A DNA stretch of 64,000 nt from Medicago truncatula (lineage: Eukaryota > Streptophyta > Magnoliopsida > Fabales > Fabaceae): NCBI RefSeq assembly GCF_003473485.1, contig NC_053047.1, positions 42,394,972 to 42,458,971 of the forward strand, read 5' to 3'. Of this stretch, positions 1 to 10,952 are shown one piece after another. The notes beneath the pieces are model-generated. The model ran no database searches, had not been told where the DNA came from, and saw only the letters and a program-made list of their open reading frames with translations. Made by a program: the position numbers and the translations under genes. Numbering within the stretch: the first letter of the stretch is position 1; every line of letters starts with the position of its first letter.

Positions 1-71
1 TTTAATATCATGCACACATCTTAGACTATGAAGGGGAATTAGAGAGTAGTCGACAAAATATGCATGGGATA

Positions 72-165
72 TCACTTATTTCCTTCTTGGTGTGATGCAA
101 TGTGAAATTAGTGAGACAATTTCAAAGTCTCTTCCATCATCTAGACAAAACACAAGCATGATCCA
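72..165 (-). pseudogene. F-box gene relic
   Basis: The minus strand of this short stretch resembles the F-box end of the gene at 13144-14737 (its 14555-14650 part), including the CVLS-RWK region and the Leu-Thr-Leu-His-His strand that follows. Reading in that frame meets stop codons, and no F-box start or leucine-rich part is found around it. It is a small non-functional relic. The similarity was judged by eye. Confidence 0.5.
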
Positions 166-528
166 AGAAACAACCAAAAATGCTACCAAAACAGCCTTAA
201 GACGAAAAGAACAAATCAAAAACATGATCCAACCCCTCATAACAACAACATTGTCAACTTTATAGACCTTGACCCTAGAGAAGAGTACGTGCAAGATTGA
301 TTGGAACCCACATAAGACCTAAAGGAGATCTAACTAAAAACCAACTAAACAAGGATCCAACAAGATGGCAGCACAGAACCGGACACACAAAACCACCACT
401 GCCGACTGGAATCAAACCACAGGTTGAACCAACACGACAGCTCCAACCACACACCTAAAAAGTAACTGAAGTAAGAAAAAATGCAGGACACTACAAACCA
501 ATACCAGCGGAGCCACCAAAGCTAAATT

Positions 529-612
529 GGCCCACCTAAACTGACTGACACATGAGAGAATCGAACTTGAGACTTCGAGAAGGAGCACACTCCCAGATCC
601 CAAGCCAATACT
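529..612 (-). mobile_element. tRNA-derived SINE-like copy (family 1)
   Basis: On the minus strand there is a box-B-like GGTTCGAT-type sequence (here TTCGATTC near 558-566) and an upstream box-A-like TTGGCTTGGG region. The same layout recurs at 44388-44475 and 61383-61492, so this is a repeated family. Ends and target duplication were not resolved. Confidence 0.45.
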
Positions 613-1209
613 ATATATCATAAAGTTATTGTATTACATCAAACTATAACAAATTTTGCAGAAGATAAGTGTCATGAATCGCAATATCCATCTAATTCCT
701 CATAGAAGACACCGAAAACAGATTTGTCCCATAAAAGAAATTTACTTTAAATCCATCCAAAAAAACTAGATCACTTTAGTTGTTTATGAGATTTTAAGTG
801 TTTTGGAACTTTAAAAAAAATAAAAAATTGAACCAGAATACTTCACTATAAAACGTTTCTCAGAAGAAAACCGGAAGGCGTTGCACGAGTTTTTCGGATA
901 ACAACCTAAAGTCTTTGTTGAAAAGGATTCCGGGAACAAGATTCCATAACATGATTCAATCAAGGATTCAATTAAGGATTCTGGTAACCCACTAACCAAG
1001 AAAACCTAACCAACCTCAAACCTCAATCAATGATTTGAGTAAACAATTAAAACACAAACACGTGAAAATATTAAGAGAAATAACACAAAAACTATTAAGA
1101 GAACACCGAGAATTTGTTGAAAGCTGAAGTGCGAATTGTTTTTTTTCCAGAAAGAGGGGTGAATGCCACTTGTTTTTTTTTTCTCCATAAAAGGTGGGGT
1201 GAAAAGTGA
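613..1209. other. Intergenic, no gene seen
   Basis: AT-rich spacer. Only short open frames occur and none has a recognisable motif. A small local repeat (attcaatcaaggattcaatt-like) lies near 950-985. Confidence 0.5.
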
Positions 1210-1396
1210 AAGGGAATTGTGTTTTGTTTTATATAAAAGGTAAATACAGTAGTTTGTGTCAAATGTTGGAATGAAGGTATAAATGTAGGGGTGTAGGATA
1301 TAACTTCCGTAAGAAAGATATGTAAGATTAAAGTTTTAAACAAAAGGGAATTGTGTTTTGTTTTATATAAAAGGTAAATTTAGTAGTTTGTGTTTT
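1210..1396 (+). repeat. Duplicated segment in the Crooked-neck promoter
   Basis: About 50 bp starting agggaattgtgttttgtttt at 1210 recurs at 1345, an offset of 135 bp. Each copy holds a TATA-like tatataaaag string. The second copy is about 170 bp upstream of the start codon at 1532. Another TATA-like stretch (tatttaaataa) is near 1443, so the real core promoter cannot be fixed from sequence alone. Confidence 0.6.
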
Positions 1397-1531
1397 GTTT
1401 TGCCTTTACATATTTTTGAGCCGAAAAGCCCGTGAAGAAACCTATTTAAATAAGAAAGATTTACACACTCAACAGAAACAAAAACACATTCTTCCTCTTT
1501 CTCTATCGTTAGGGTTTTCCAAGCCCTAGCC

Positions 1532-4500
1532 ATGTCTTCTTCCAAAGTTGCAGACCCAACCCTAGGTTACCTCACTCGAAAAGACACTGAAGTAAAACTT
1601 CCACGTCCAACTAGGGTTAAGAACAAAACCCCCGCTCCGATTCAAATCACAGCGGAGCAAATTCTTCGTGAAGCTAGGGAGCGTCAAGAAGCTGAGATAC
1701 GTCCTCCAAAGCAGAAAATCACCGATTCAACCGAACTCGGCGAGTATCGTCTCCGGAAACGAAAGGAATTCGAGGATTTAATTCGGCGAGTGAGGTGGAA
1801 TGTTAGTGTTTGGATTAAGTATGCACAGTGGGAAGAGTCGCAGAAGGATTTTACACGTGCACGTTCGGTTTGGGAACGAGCATTGGAAGTTGATTATAAG
1901 AATCATACTTTGTGGTTGAAGTATGCTCAAGTTGAGATGAAGAATAAGTTTATTAATCATGCTCGGAATGTTTGGGATCGCGCGGTTACTCTTTTGCCGC
2001 GGGTTGATCAGTTGTGGTATAAGTATATTCATATGGAGGAGATGCTTGGCAATGTTGCGGGGGCGAGGCTGGTTTTCGAGAGATGGATGAAGTGGATGCC
2101 GGATCAGCAAGGATGGTTATCTTATATAAAATTTGAGCTTAGATATAATGAGATTGAACGTGCGAGAGGGATTTTCGAGAGATTTGTTTTGTGTCATCCT
2201 AGGGTTGGTGCTTGGATTCGTTATGCAAAGTTTGAGATGAAGAATGGCGAGGTTCCTAAGGCGAGGATTGTTTATGAAAGAGCGGTGGAGCTAGCGGATG
2301 ATGAGGAAGCAGAGCTGCTTTTTGTGGCGTTTGCGGAGTTTGAGGAAAGGTGTAAGGAGGTAGGGCGTGCGAGGTGTATTTATAAATTTGCACTTGATCA
2401 TATTCCGAAGGGGAGGGCTGAGGTTTTGTATCGGAAGTTTGCAGCATTTGAGAAACAGTATGGTGATAGGGAAGGGATTGAGGATGCTATTGTTGGGAAG
2501 AGAAGGTTTCAGTATGAAGATGAAGTTATGAAAAATCCATTGAATTATGATTTGTGGTTTGATTATATAAGATTGGAAGAGAGTGTCGGGAATAAGGAAA
2601 GAACTAGGGAGGTTTATGAGAGAGCTATAGCTAATGTACCTCTAGCTGAGGAGAAGCGATACTGGCAGCGCTATATTTATTTGTGGTACGTTTGATTTGA
2701 ATGCTGTTTTGTTGTCGGTTTGTTTATTTATCATTTAGTGATTTTTCATTTTCTAGTGGTATTTATTATTTTCTGCGTGTATCTTAGGATTAATTATGCA
2801 CTTTATGAAGAACTTGATGCTGGAGATATGGAGCAAACAAGAGATGTGTACAAGTAAGCAGCCTTTTGTGAACTTCTAAGTATTTTGTTTAAGTCTCTGT
2901 TTTGTTGGATTTGTAGTACTTTCTGTCCATGCTTTTCCTGAATTTTATGCATATTTTTTACGGGATATCTGCTAGTCTAATAGTATATCGTTCACTGAAA
3001 ATCACTGCATATGTTTGAGTATTTTCCAAGATGATGGTGTTAACAGAACGTCAAAATGTTTATCATTCTGAGTGCTTGATATGTGGCTTAGCGCTCATCC
3101 GAGTTGCCGTCTCTGTAGAGCTTCGTTCCACACATATTAGTAATTAATTTTCTAAAGAAATTGCATGTTATTAAGGTCTGTTGACCACTGTATCAACAGT
3201 TTGATAGATAGAATAGTGGATAGTGCATGACTTGAATGTAAGATATATGTTTCTGTGCAACATCTCTGCTCATGATTCTTCAGCCACTTTTGGTTCATAG
3301 ATTGATTTTATGTGCATATTAAGATTAGGTTGAATGTAAGATATATCTTTCTGCACAACTTCTTTGCTCTTGATTCTTCAGGCGCATTTGATTCAGAAGT
3401 TGACTTGTTTTTTTTTTTTTTTTTTACCTTTTCTGGTTGAGTTCTATTGCCATGGGTATTTAAGATATATGTTTCTGTACTACTTTTTTACTCTAGACTC
3501 TACAATCACGGTTGACTCTGATTTGTCATTTTTGTCCATTGACTTTTTATTTTACCCTTATATGGTCCAGTTCTATTGCCATCATTGACACTACTTTCAT
3601 TTCCTTAGGGAGTGTCTCAACCAGATACCTCACCAGAAGTTCTCATTTGCAAAGATATGGCTTCTAGCAGCCCAGTTTGAAATACGTCAGCTGAATCTCA
3701 CTGGCTCTCGTCAAATATTAGGAAATGCTATTGGAAAGGCTCCAAAAGATAAGGTAACATTACTAATATCTATCTAGATGAAATATTATTATATTGCTTA
3801 CTTTCATTGCTGCATGTTTAACTTCACAGACACCTTTTATCTTTGTCAACAGATATTTAAGAAGTATATAGAGATAGAACTGCAGCTTGGTAATATAGAT
3901 CGATGCAGAAAACTATATGAAAAATATTTGGAGTGGACACCTGAAAATTGCTATGCATGGTGCAAGTATGCAGAACTAGAGAGATCTTTAGCTGAGACCG
4001 AACGAGCTAGAGCAATATTTGAGCTTGCAATTGCCCAACCAGCACTGGACATGCCTGAGTTGTTGTGGAAGGTACACATAAAATTTATTTCTTTATTGTA
4101 CAAAAGCCAAATCGTAGCATTTATTGCCTATGGAAGCTTCTAATGTGATTTCTCTTTCTCTTTTGTTGTCATCTTCTGATGCATACCACATCTATGAACC
4201 ATCTATGCATGCTGGTCATAACCTAACTGTAAAATTGTGAATATATAACAGGCATACGTTGATTTTGAAACTGTTGAGTGTGAATTTGAGAGAGCAAGAG
4301 TGCTTTATGAAAGGCTTCTTGATCGAACAAAGCACTTGAAGGTATGGATGAGCTATGCAGAGTTTGAAGCAACAGCTATAGATGAGAGTTTAGACTTATC
4401 GGAACAGGAACAAAAGGAGCGATGCCTTGTTCGTGCGAGAAGTATGTGATCACAGCTTTAAGCGCATGCTATATAAATCATGATTGTATATTTTGTTTGA

Positions 4501-5088
4501 ACTTTGAATGCAACATAATAATTTTATGATTCTCATCATATTTTGTTTTGTGCTTGTTTATAGAGGTGTTTGAGGATGCTCTAAACCACTTCAGATCATC
4601 AGCTCCAATTTTAAAAGAAGAAAGGGCAATGCTATTGGAGAAATGGCTCAACTTGGAGGCTTCATCTGGGGAGCTAGGTGATGTCAGCTTAGTCCAGTCT
4701 AAGCTGCCCAAGAAGCTCAAGAAGAAGAGAAGACAAGTTGCTACTGAAGATGGTTCTTCTAGGTATGTTACTAAATCATTGTTTCTCTTTGAGTGGTTTC
4801 CAAGGGTTAGTTTATATGGCCTTGTTTACAATTTGATCACTGCTATTTTCTGGTATCGTTAGCATTAGGAGGCTTGTTGACTACGATATTCTGTGTTAAA
4901 TTTGTTATTAAAACAATTTTTCTTTTCTTTTTGTCTTTTTTCCTACTTCATTCTTCTCAATTTGATTTTGCAGAATCGAAGAATTCATCGACTATCTATT
5001 CCCTGAGGAAACACAGACAACCAATCTCAAGTTCTTCGAAGCTGCTTACAAATGGAAGAAGAAAAGATCGTCTTCTGCTGATGAATAA
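1532..5088 (+). CDS. CRNKL1-like: Crooked-neck-like splicing factor (HAT-repeat protein)
   Basis: Seven exons joined by GT/AG sites with consistent phase: 1532-2685, 2788-2853, 3609-3753, 3853-4071, 4252-4441, 4564-4762, 4974-5088; 2088 nt, 695 residues, about the usual length for plant Crooked-neck/Clf1/Syf3 proteins. The protein is an array of half-a-TPR (HAT) repeats, seen as recurring W-x-x-Y-A-x-x-E and A-R-x-x-(W/Y/F)-E-R-A signatures from about residue 85 onward, and it ends in a Lys-rich tail. Known role of the family: a scaffold of the Prp19-associated (NTC) part of the spliceosome in the nucleus. The start is the first in-frame ATG after a plausible 5' UTR (about 1450-1531). No frameshift or internal stop was seen, so the gene looks functional. 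A cluster of ATG-free T-rich spacer follows, with a possible aatgaa polyadenylation signal near 5337. Confidence 0.93.
3232..3520 (+). repeat. Degenerate tandem repeat inside intron 2 of the Crooked-neck gene
   Basis: A phrase like gaatgtaagatatatgtttc followed by tgcacaact-ctttgctc-tgattcttcag recurs about every 100-120 bp (near 3234, 3332 and 3460), the third copy being less complete. Poly-T (about 3409-3426) interrupts the second copy. Confidence 0.55.
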
Positions 5089-6124
5089 GAGTATCTTGTA
5101 GCTTGGCATGATTCCATTCTTGTATAACCAGCAAATACTGTAGCTTAAGCTTAAGTCAAGCAAAGCAACTAAGTCAATTCTGGGCTATTGAAGTTTGTAG
5201 CAGAGGAATAATGTAGTTTCTTATTCAAGAAAAAGTATGCAACAGAGACCAACATTTGAGAAAAATCTGCATTCCTAAAATTGTGAATTGATGAAAGTCA
5301 TGGTTGTAACTTGATGTAGTTGTGTTTTTCGTCATTAATGAAATGTGTAAGGTCGGTACCAAAGTCAATTATTGAGTGTGTACATATGTCAATAACTACA
5401 ACTTTACTGTGTTACACGTTTAGATTCTTTGAATTCTAAACATTAACGTACTTAATGCTTTAGTATTATATATACTATTTTCCTTCTAGATATCTATATA
5501 ACTTGATTTATAGTACAATATTTCTTTTTGAGGGGTTTATAGTATCTATCGATCTTGTAATTTTTTGATTTTTATCTGATTAATCTAATCTTTTTTTTTT
5601 AAGTTTGGTATTCAATCCAAGAATCGACTAATTTGAGGGGACCAAATCCACTAGTCACTTATGAGATCCTATTTAAAGTTATAACATAGTTTGAGCTTGC
5701 CCACCGAAATTGCTATCGGCGGGAATCTGATCCAAAAATGGACTAATTTGAAGGGACCAAACCCACTGCCCACTAATTTGAGGGGACTAAAACCTTAAAA
5801 AGATCAAACTCTAAGATCCCAAACCAACTACTAACCCCATTTTTAATCTAATCTGCTTACTATTGCCTTAGTGGATTTTTTTGAGTAATGGTGCTTTAGT
5901 GGATATTTTCAATAGAGTTGTCTAACTTTCTCTATAATGATTTCAATATATTATGTATTGTCTTATTTCAGCACCAATCTAACATTTTTTAGGCAATCAC
6001 CAATTTAACATACTATTATCATCTTTGCAACACTTTTTGTTGAGGTAAATGATGGCTAAATTTGTCTTTTTGTTTTACTAAATGAATTTACCGATAGTGT
6101 GGACTTCAACTCGTGTTTTATTTT
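5089..6124. other. Intergenic with short dispersed-repeat fragments
   Basis: 3' flank of the Crooked-neck gene. Between about 5615 and 5800 the phrase ctaatttgaggggacca recurs with small changes (near 5628, 5742 and 5782), so this is probably part of an old repeat. No coding signal. Confidence 0.45.
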
Positions 6125-6294
6125 AGAGAAATGATATTTGTACAATCATTTTTGTACAACTTTTGTACAACCTTCTCTCTCATACTCACATTTTTTTCTT
6201 TTTCTCTTTCTATTGTTTTTGACCAATAAAAAAAGAACACAACAAGGTTGTCCCAAAAGTTATACCAAAAGAGTTGTTCAAATATCACTACTCT
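6125..6294. mobile_element. Short MITE-like inverted repeat
   Basis: The left end agagaaatgatatttgtaca and the right end (reverse complement agagtagtgatatttgaaca) are imperfect terminal inverted repeats enclosing about 170 bp. No coding capacity. Superfamily not assigned; a TA duplication is possible but not clear. Confidence 0.5.
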
Positions 6295-6957
6295 ATGTTG
6301 TTTTAGATGTACCATGTTCGATGTTATGAAAATTCATTCGGTAGTTTGATCAATTTCTGCAGTTGAATAATTTGGTTTATTTCAAATATGAGAATGACTA
6401 GTTTTGTTCTTGTTATAAGTTTATCTATGTATCACTAACATTTTAGATTGCAGCTGTATTTCAAATATGAGAATGACTTAAATGTCAATAGTTTGAGTAC
6501 ATATTTAATCAATGATGAAATATTATATTAATTTATGTACCTAAGCTAGTGAGATACACCATCCAGTCACTACTATAAACAAAAATCAATATTTTAGATT
6601 CATTCATTAAATTATGCATGTGATCTATAAATTTAATTGCGTAAATTTCAACTAATAGAAAAAGCTTACGAAAAATATCAGTAAAGACCATCAACACCAA
6701 GTTAAGTTAAGTTAATAGGGAATGATGAAAGGAAAGTATGCAGCCTTAAATAAGGGATAATGTTTCATGTACACACTTTTTTGCATACACACATTGTACC
6801 ACTCCATGTGAGAGTGTGTGAGAGACAATACATGTGAGTTTTTGTGTGTGTAGAGAGACCACAAGGACACTTGTCAAAATTATATGTGGGTGTACAAGTG
6901 GTACATGCCACCTAAGGTGGTCTATGTATCACTACTCTAAATAAGAGTCTCAAATGT

Positions 6958-7053
6958 GGTCCATGTGAGTAATTATATGTAGGGTTCGAACCCAGACCCC
7001 TGCATATAATAATGCATTGTCCACCAACTGAGCTATGCTCACGGGAAATGCAT
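6958..7053 (-). mobile_element. tRNA-derived SINE (family 2)
   Basis: The minus strand carries a clear box A (TAGCTCAGTTGG, at 7024-7035) and box B (GGGTTCGAACCC, at 6982-6993), the layout of a tRNA-derived RNA polymerase III promoter. Spacing and sequence around the boxes (ggacaatgcat...) match 42406-42490, so it is a repeat copy and not a tRNA gene; no cloverleaf can be drawn. Confidence 0.7.
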
Positions 7054-7440
7054 TTTTTTATTTCCGAAAGAGTGATACAATTTGAGTCAAATGATATAAA
7101 AATATATTGCATACGTATCAACCAACAAAATTATATGAAGTATAGAAAATTATCAAAGGTCTTCTATTTGATTCCCCTAAAAAAAATTATCTCATATTTG
7201 ATTTGAAAATTCCTCTCACCACCTTTTTAAAAAAATTCTTATATTTAATTTAAAATAGGAGTAAAAGATAAGCTCGTTTAAAATGAATATTTTGTTAAAC
7301 ACAATATGGTCTAACTTCTTTTTGTCTTCTATTCTTAATGTGGCAACACCTAATTCAAGAAAATTATCAAATAGCTATGGTAAATAAGGTAATGAATGCT
7401 ACTAGTGGTAAAATTCCACAAGTGGACCTAAAAAAAAGTG

Positions 7441-7520
7441 ATGAAAAATCAAGCCAAGCCAAATGGTTAAGATAAGGTTTTGGAACCCAAAAGTTATGAG
7501 TTGGAGTTTAACCTATGTAT
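7441..7520 (+). mobile_element. Possible decayed SINE
   Basis: The segment starts aagccaaatggttaag and then reads gagttggagtttaacc, an A-box/B-box-like order. It is degenerate, so this is a weak call. Confidence 0.25.
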
Positions 7521-7959
7521 TTGGTGGAAGATAAATGTAACCACTTTTATAAGTGTTTTTTAAAGCTTTAAAGATTTCTTTATCCTAGACTATAACAAAA
7601 TTTCCTTACCCTAAAGTTTATTTTATAAAAAAAGAAATTTTTTATTTAATTATCAATAATCACTATTTATACCATCTTGCTCTCAAGTTGTGACATAGAG
7701 GTTTCAAGGACATTTTGGACCAGATGCATGACCAATTTACAATTCAACTGAATGGACTTTTTTTTTTTTTTTTTTTGAATAATTTCAACTAGATGAACTA
7801 ATTGTCTCCATTTCCATGTGACATCAATGACTATTTAGGGAATAAAGTGTTTCATTATAAATTAAATTAAAATTTCCATTTTTATCTTAAGATAAGAACC
7901 TTCACAATGACTATCTTAAGGTAATTTGATTTTCATTACCTTGATGTACATAAAGTTAA

Positions 7960-8706
7960 GAGTAAATTACACTCCCCTTCCTTAAGAGATATTTGAATCA
8001 CACTCCCCTCTCCTTTTATGTTAAAATATACACTTCTCTTCCTTGAAAAGTAAAATCTATACTCTCATCCCTTTCAGATGCTTGAATTGCAACCCCCTCC
8101 CTTAATAATTAAATATGTCCTACACTTTAATCAATTTTAACATAAATCAATATTTTTATGATATATACTAATTTTGAACTATCATATAAGAAAAATAAAT
8201 CCATTTCTTTATAATTTAAATGTCAATGATAATTAAATTTAAATATTTTGTTATTATTTATAATTTAGAGTATAAAATTCAGTTAACCATACTTTATCGA
8301 CTTTCATAATTTTTCACATATTTTAATTTTATTTTTGGTTGATTCATATTTTATAATAGGGTTTAAAAATATATGTTAACGAAATTGTGAATAAAAAATA
8401 GCGAAAATATGTATTCAAAATTTGATTATATTAAAATGGATCCACAATACTATTTTTCTTCAAAGTGTGTTAGATTATTTTTTTTTGCTAGATTATTAGA
8501 AATAAAATAAAAAATGTTGAGGGAGTAAAGAGTAGATTTTAACATAAGAGGGGAGATGAATGTAATTCAAGTTTCTCTCAAGGGAGGGGAGTGAAGTATT
8601 TTCTAATATGTTTTGAAAAAGATGGGAGGAAAGTGTATATTTTAACATAAGAGGGGAGGGGAGTGTAATTCAAGCATCTTTAAAGGAAGAGGAGTGTAAT
8701 TTACTC
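7960..8706. mobile_element. Non-autonomous Mutator-like element with long inverted repeats
   Basis: Terminal inverted repeats start gagtaaattacact at the left and end agtgtaatttactc at the right; the similarity runs about 150 bp inward (phrases such as cactcccctctcctttta against its complement). Flanks taaagttaa (7951-7959) and taaagctaa (8707-8715) are a 9-bp target duplication with one mismatch, as expected for Mutator-like elements. No transposase ORF. Confidence 0.75.
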
Positions 8707-8715
8707 TAAAGCTAA

Positions 8716-9225
8716 ATTCCATTTTTATCAATGACTATTATGTCCATCAATTAAGATAAGAATCTTCCCAATGACTATTCATGTGCATTCAATATTTAAA
8801 AGTTTAAGACTTTATCCATTTAAAATAAAATTCATTATTTGAATTCATTTTTATCTCTTTAGCTTGTGCCTCTAATACAAGTTAGGGTCATACTAATTTG
8901 TGGCTAAACCATATTTTTATATTAATTTTCTTAGCTAATGCTTCAAAGACACTATAGTTAACATTTTTCTACAATGTTAATATGACTATTATCTTTATTT
9001 GTTGGAATTGAAGAAACAAAAACTAATGGACAAATGTGTAGGAAGACAATGATTAGGCGGTTAGTGATGAAGTGTAGCGGTCAAACATCTTTAACAAATT
9101 ATTCATTACTAGTTTTTTTTTTGTTTCAAGCAAATTATTTCGTTTTAATGAGTATGGAAGTATAATAATAATTCCTATAAAATAATAATAATAATAATGA
9201 TATTAAAAAATTGCTTTGTTTACTA
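8716..9225. other. Intergenic, no gene seen
   Basis: AT-rich spacer ending in an (aat)n run near 9182-9198. No ORF or RNA motif seen. Confidence 0.5.
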
Positions 9226-9350
9226 GTTCTAACTCAACCGTTAAAAATATTAAAATTGTTGTATCAAACGTTGCGGTTATTGTTCGAATCCCAACTGCTT
9301 CGGTTGTATGCATGAGTTATCAATAACTATTGTGATCTTGCCTATTTATA
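9226..9350 (+). mobile_element. tRNA-derived SINE-like copy (family 3)
   Basis: Box-A-like ctaactcaaccg (9229-9240) and box-B-like tgttcgaatccc (near 9291) are followed by tatgcatgagtt and an A/T-rich tail. The order resembles the copy at 44880-45018 (cctagctcaactg, gagttcgaagcc, gtatgagtt). Confidence 0.55.
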
Positions 9351-9779
9351 AAAAAATTATAATAATTGCTTCAAAAAATAACTAAATAATAATAACAATA
9401 ATAAATAGAGCCAACGAAGTTTGACTCAATTGATAAAAAATAACAAAAAATTTAACTTCTTTTTTTGTTTTTTGAGCAAAAAATAAAATAAAATTTAACT
9501 TCTGTTTCCAACATCAACATGAATACCTCTTTAGAGAGACTATAAGGTAGCTCTAACTCAATTAAGTTGCGAAATCCGACTCATTTAAACTTTTTTGTGC
9601 CAAATAAGTAGCATTGATTTTTTTTTTTTTTTTTTATAAATAAAGTAGCATTGATTTTGATTATCCATTAACAGTTAACACCATTCATTCATTATTTATT
9701 TATTTTTATTATCTCATTAATGAAAGAAAGAGAATCTCACTTCCTACTTCCCTCTAGTACTCGTCTCTCTAATTGATCT

Positions 9780-9809
9780 TTACCACAACAAAACCAAACC
9801 ATGTAAAGG
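9780..9809 (+). other. Probable 5' UTR exon end of the 10953 gene
   Basis: The sequence ends in a good splice donor (aaag then gttagt at 9810). It could pair with the acceptor ttttcag at 10935, just upstream of the ATG at 10953. This would give a 5' UTR intron of about 1.1 kb. Inferred from splice signals only. Confidence 0.4.
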
Positions 9810-10049
9810 TTAGTTTCATGTCACCTTTTTCTTTTTGTTTGTATTCTCTTTTTAGATGTTTCTTAAAAATCCATTTATATCTATTTTTGCATGATCCTCT
9901 TTTTCTTACTTAGTCAATTTTTTTTCCTTTTGTTTTTGAATTATTATTTTGAATATGGTTACTTTATTACCTGTTCATACGGTTACTTTATTCATTTTTA
10001 CTTCATAATTTGTTACTTGTTACCTGACCAATGCCATCACTTACCTCTC

Positions 10050-10880
10050 TATATATTGTTACTTTACTTCAACACACACATTCATATGCATATTCACATT
10101 CACATTCACATTCACACTCTTCTGTTTATTGCTTTATAGGTTGTTACCTATTATTTTCATCTTCATCATCTATCAATTCTTACATTTCTTTGTTGATGCA
10201 TTTTTCTTTTTTTCTTTTGATGTTAATTATGTGAACATGTTTTGATTTCATGGTCATGTTCATGATCTTAACTATTGAGAAGGTTCTTAACTTAGTTGTT
10301 ACATTACATTGCATTTTCTTCTTTCTTTTTTTGGTTACATTACATCTTCATCTTCAACTTAGTGTGCTTTCTGCCACTTAGAGCAAGCTTGGTTTCTTAA
10401 TCAATAACTTGAAAAGTTTAATGATTTCTATGTTGATAAAGAGGAAGAGTTTGTTACTGATGAAAAATAGAAAATCCTTTTTTTCTTCTGCTATTGAACA
10501 TTGTTATAGAAAGCTCTTGCCTTGATGATGATCAAACCCTAGTTTCTTTTTAAGACTATATAAACTTGAAAAGTGTTTTCTCCTGTTTTTTACTAGAGTA
10601 ACTTAAAATCTTATATTGGTTGAAAGTTCTGCTTAGTAACACATGCTATGATTAACTTTATATATATTGTTACTTAAAAAAAATTTACACACACACATTC
10701 ATATTCACATTTTTCTTTTCTTTCTGCTTAATTTTGAACTCTTTTAACTTATGAAAAAATGTCTAATATTTTCATCTTCAATAAATTCTTACACTTTTTT
10801 TGTTGATGTTAATTGTCTGACCATGTTTAAATTTCTTATATTTTCATCATGTTCATGCTAATCTTAGCTTAACTATTGAT
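10050..10880 (+). repeat. Diverged direct duplication (offset about 610 bp) upstream of the small Cys-rich gene
   Basis: The block 10050-10280 (tatattgttact, cacacacattcatatt, ttttcatcttcat, gttgatgttaatt, catgttcatg..., taactattga) recurs in the same order at 10658-10880. The first copy includes an (attcac)n microsatellite near 10085-10118. Confidence 0.6.
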
Positions 10881-10952
10881 TATTATATTGTTTAACTTTC
10901 TTAACCTATTATGTTTACTTTCTTTACCTTTTCAGCCTATAAGAAAGAAAGG

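Noticed and set aside
9891-10234. Two overlapping plus-strand ORFs
   Set aside because: Composition is driven by T-rich and (attcac)n sequence in the probable 5' UTR intron.
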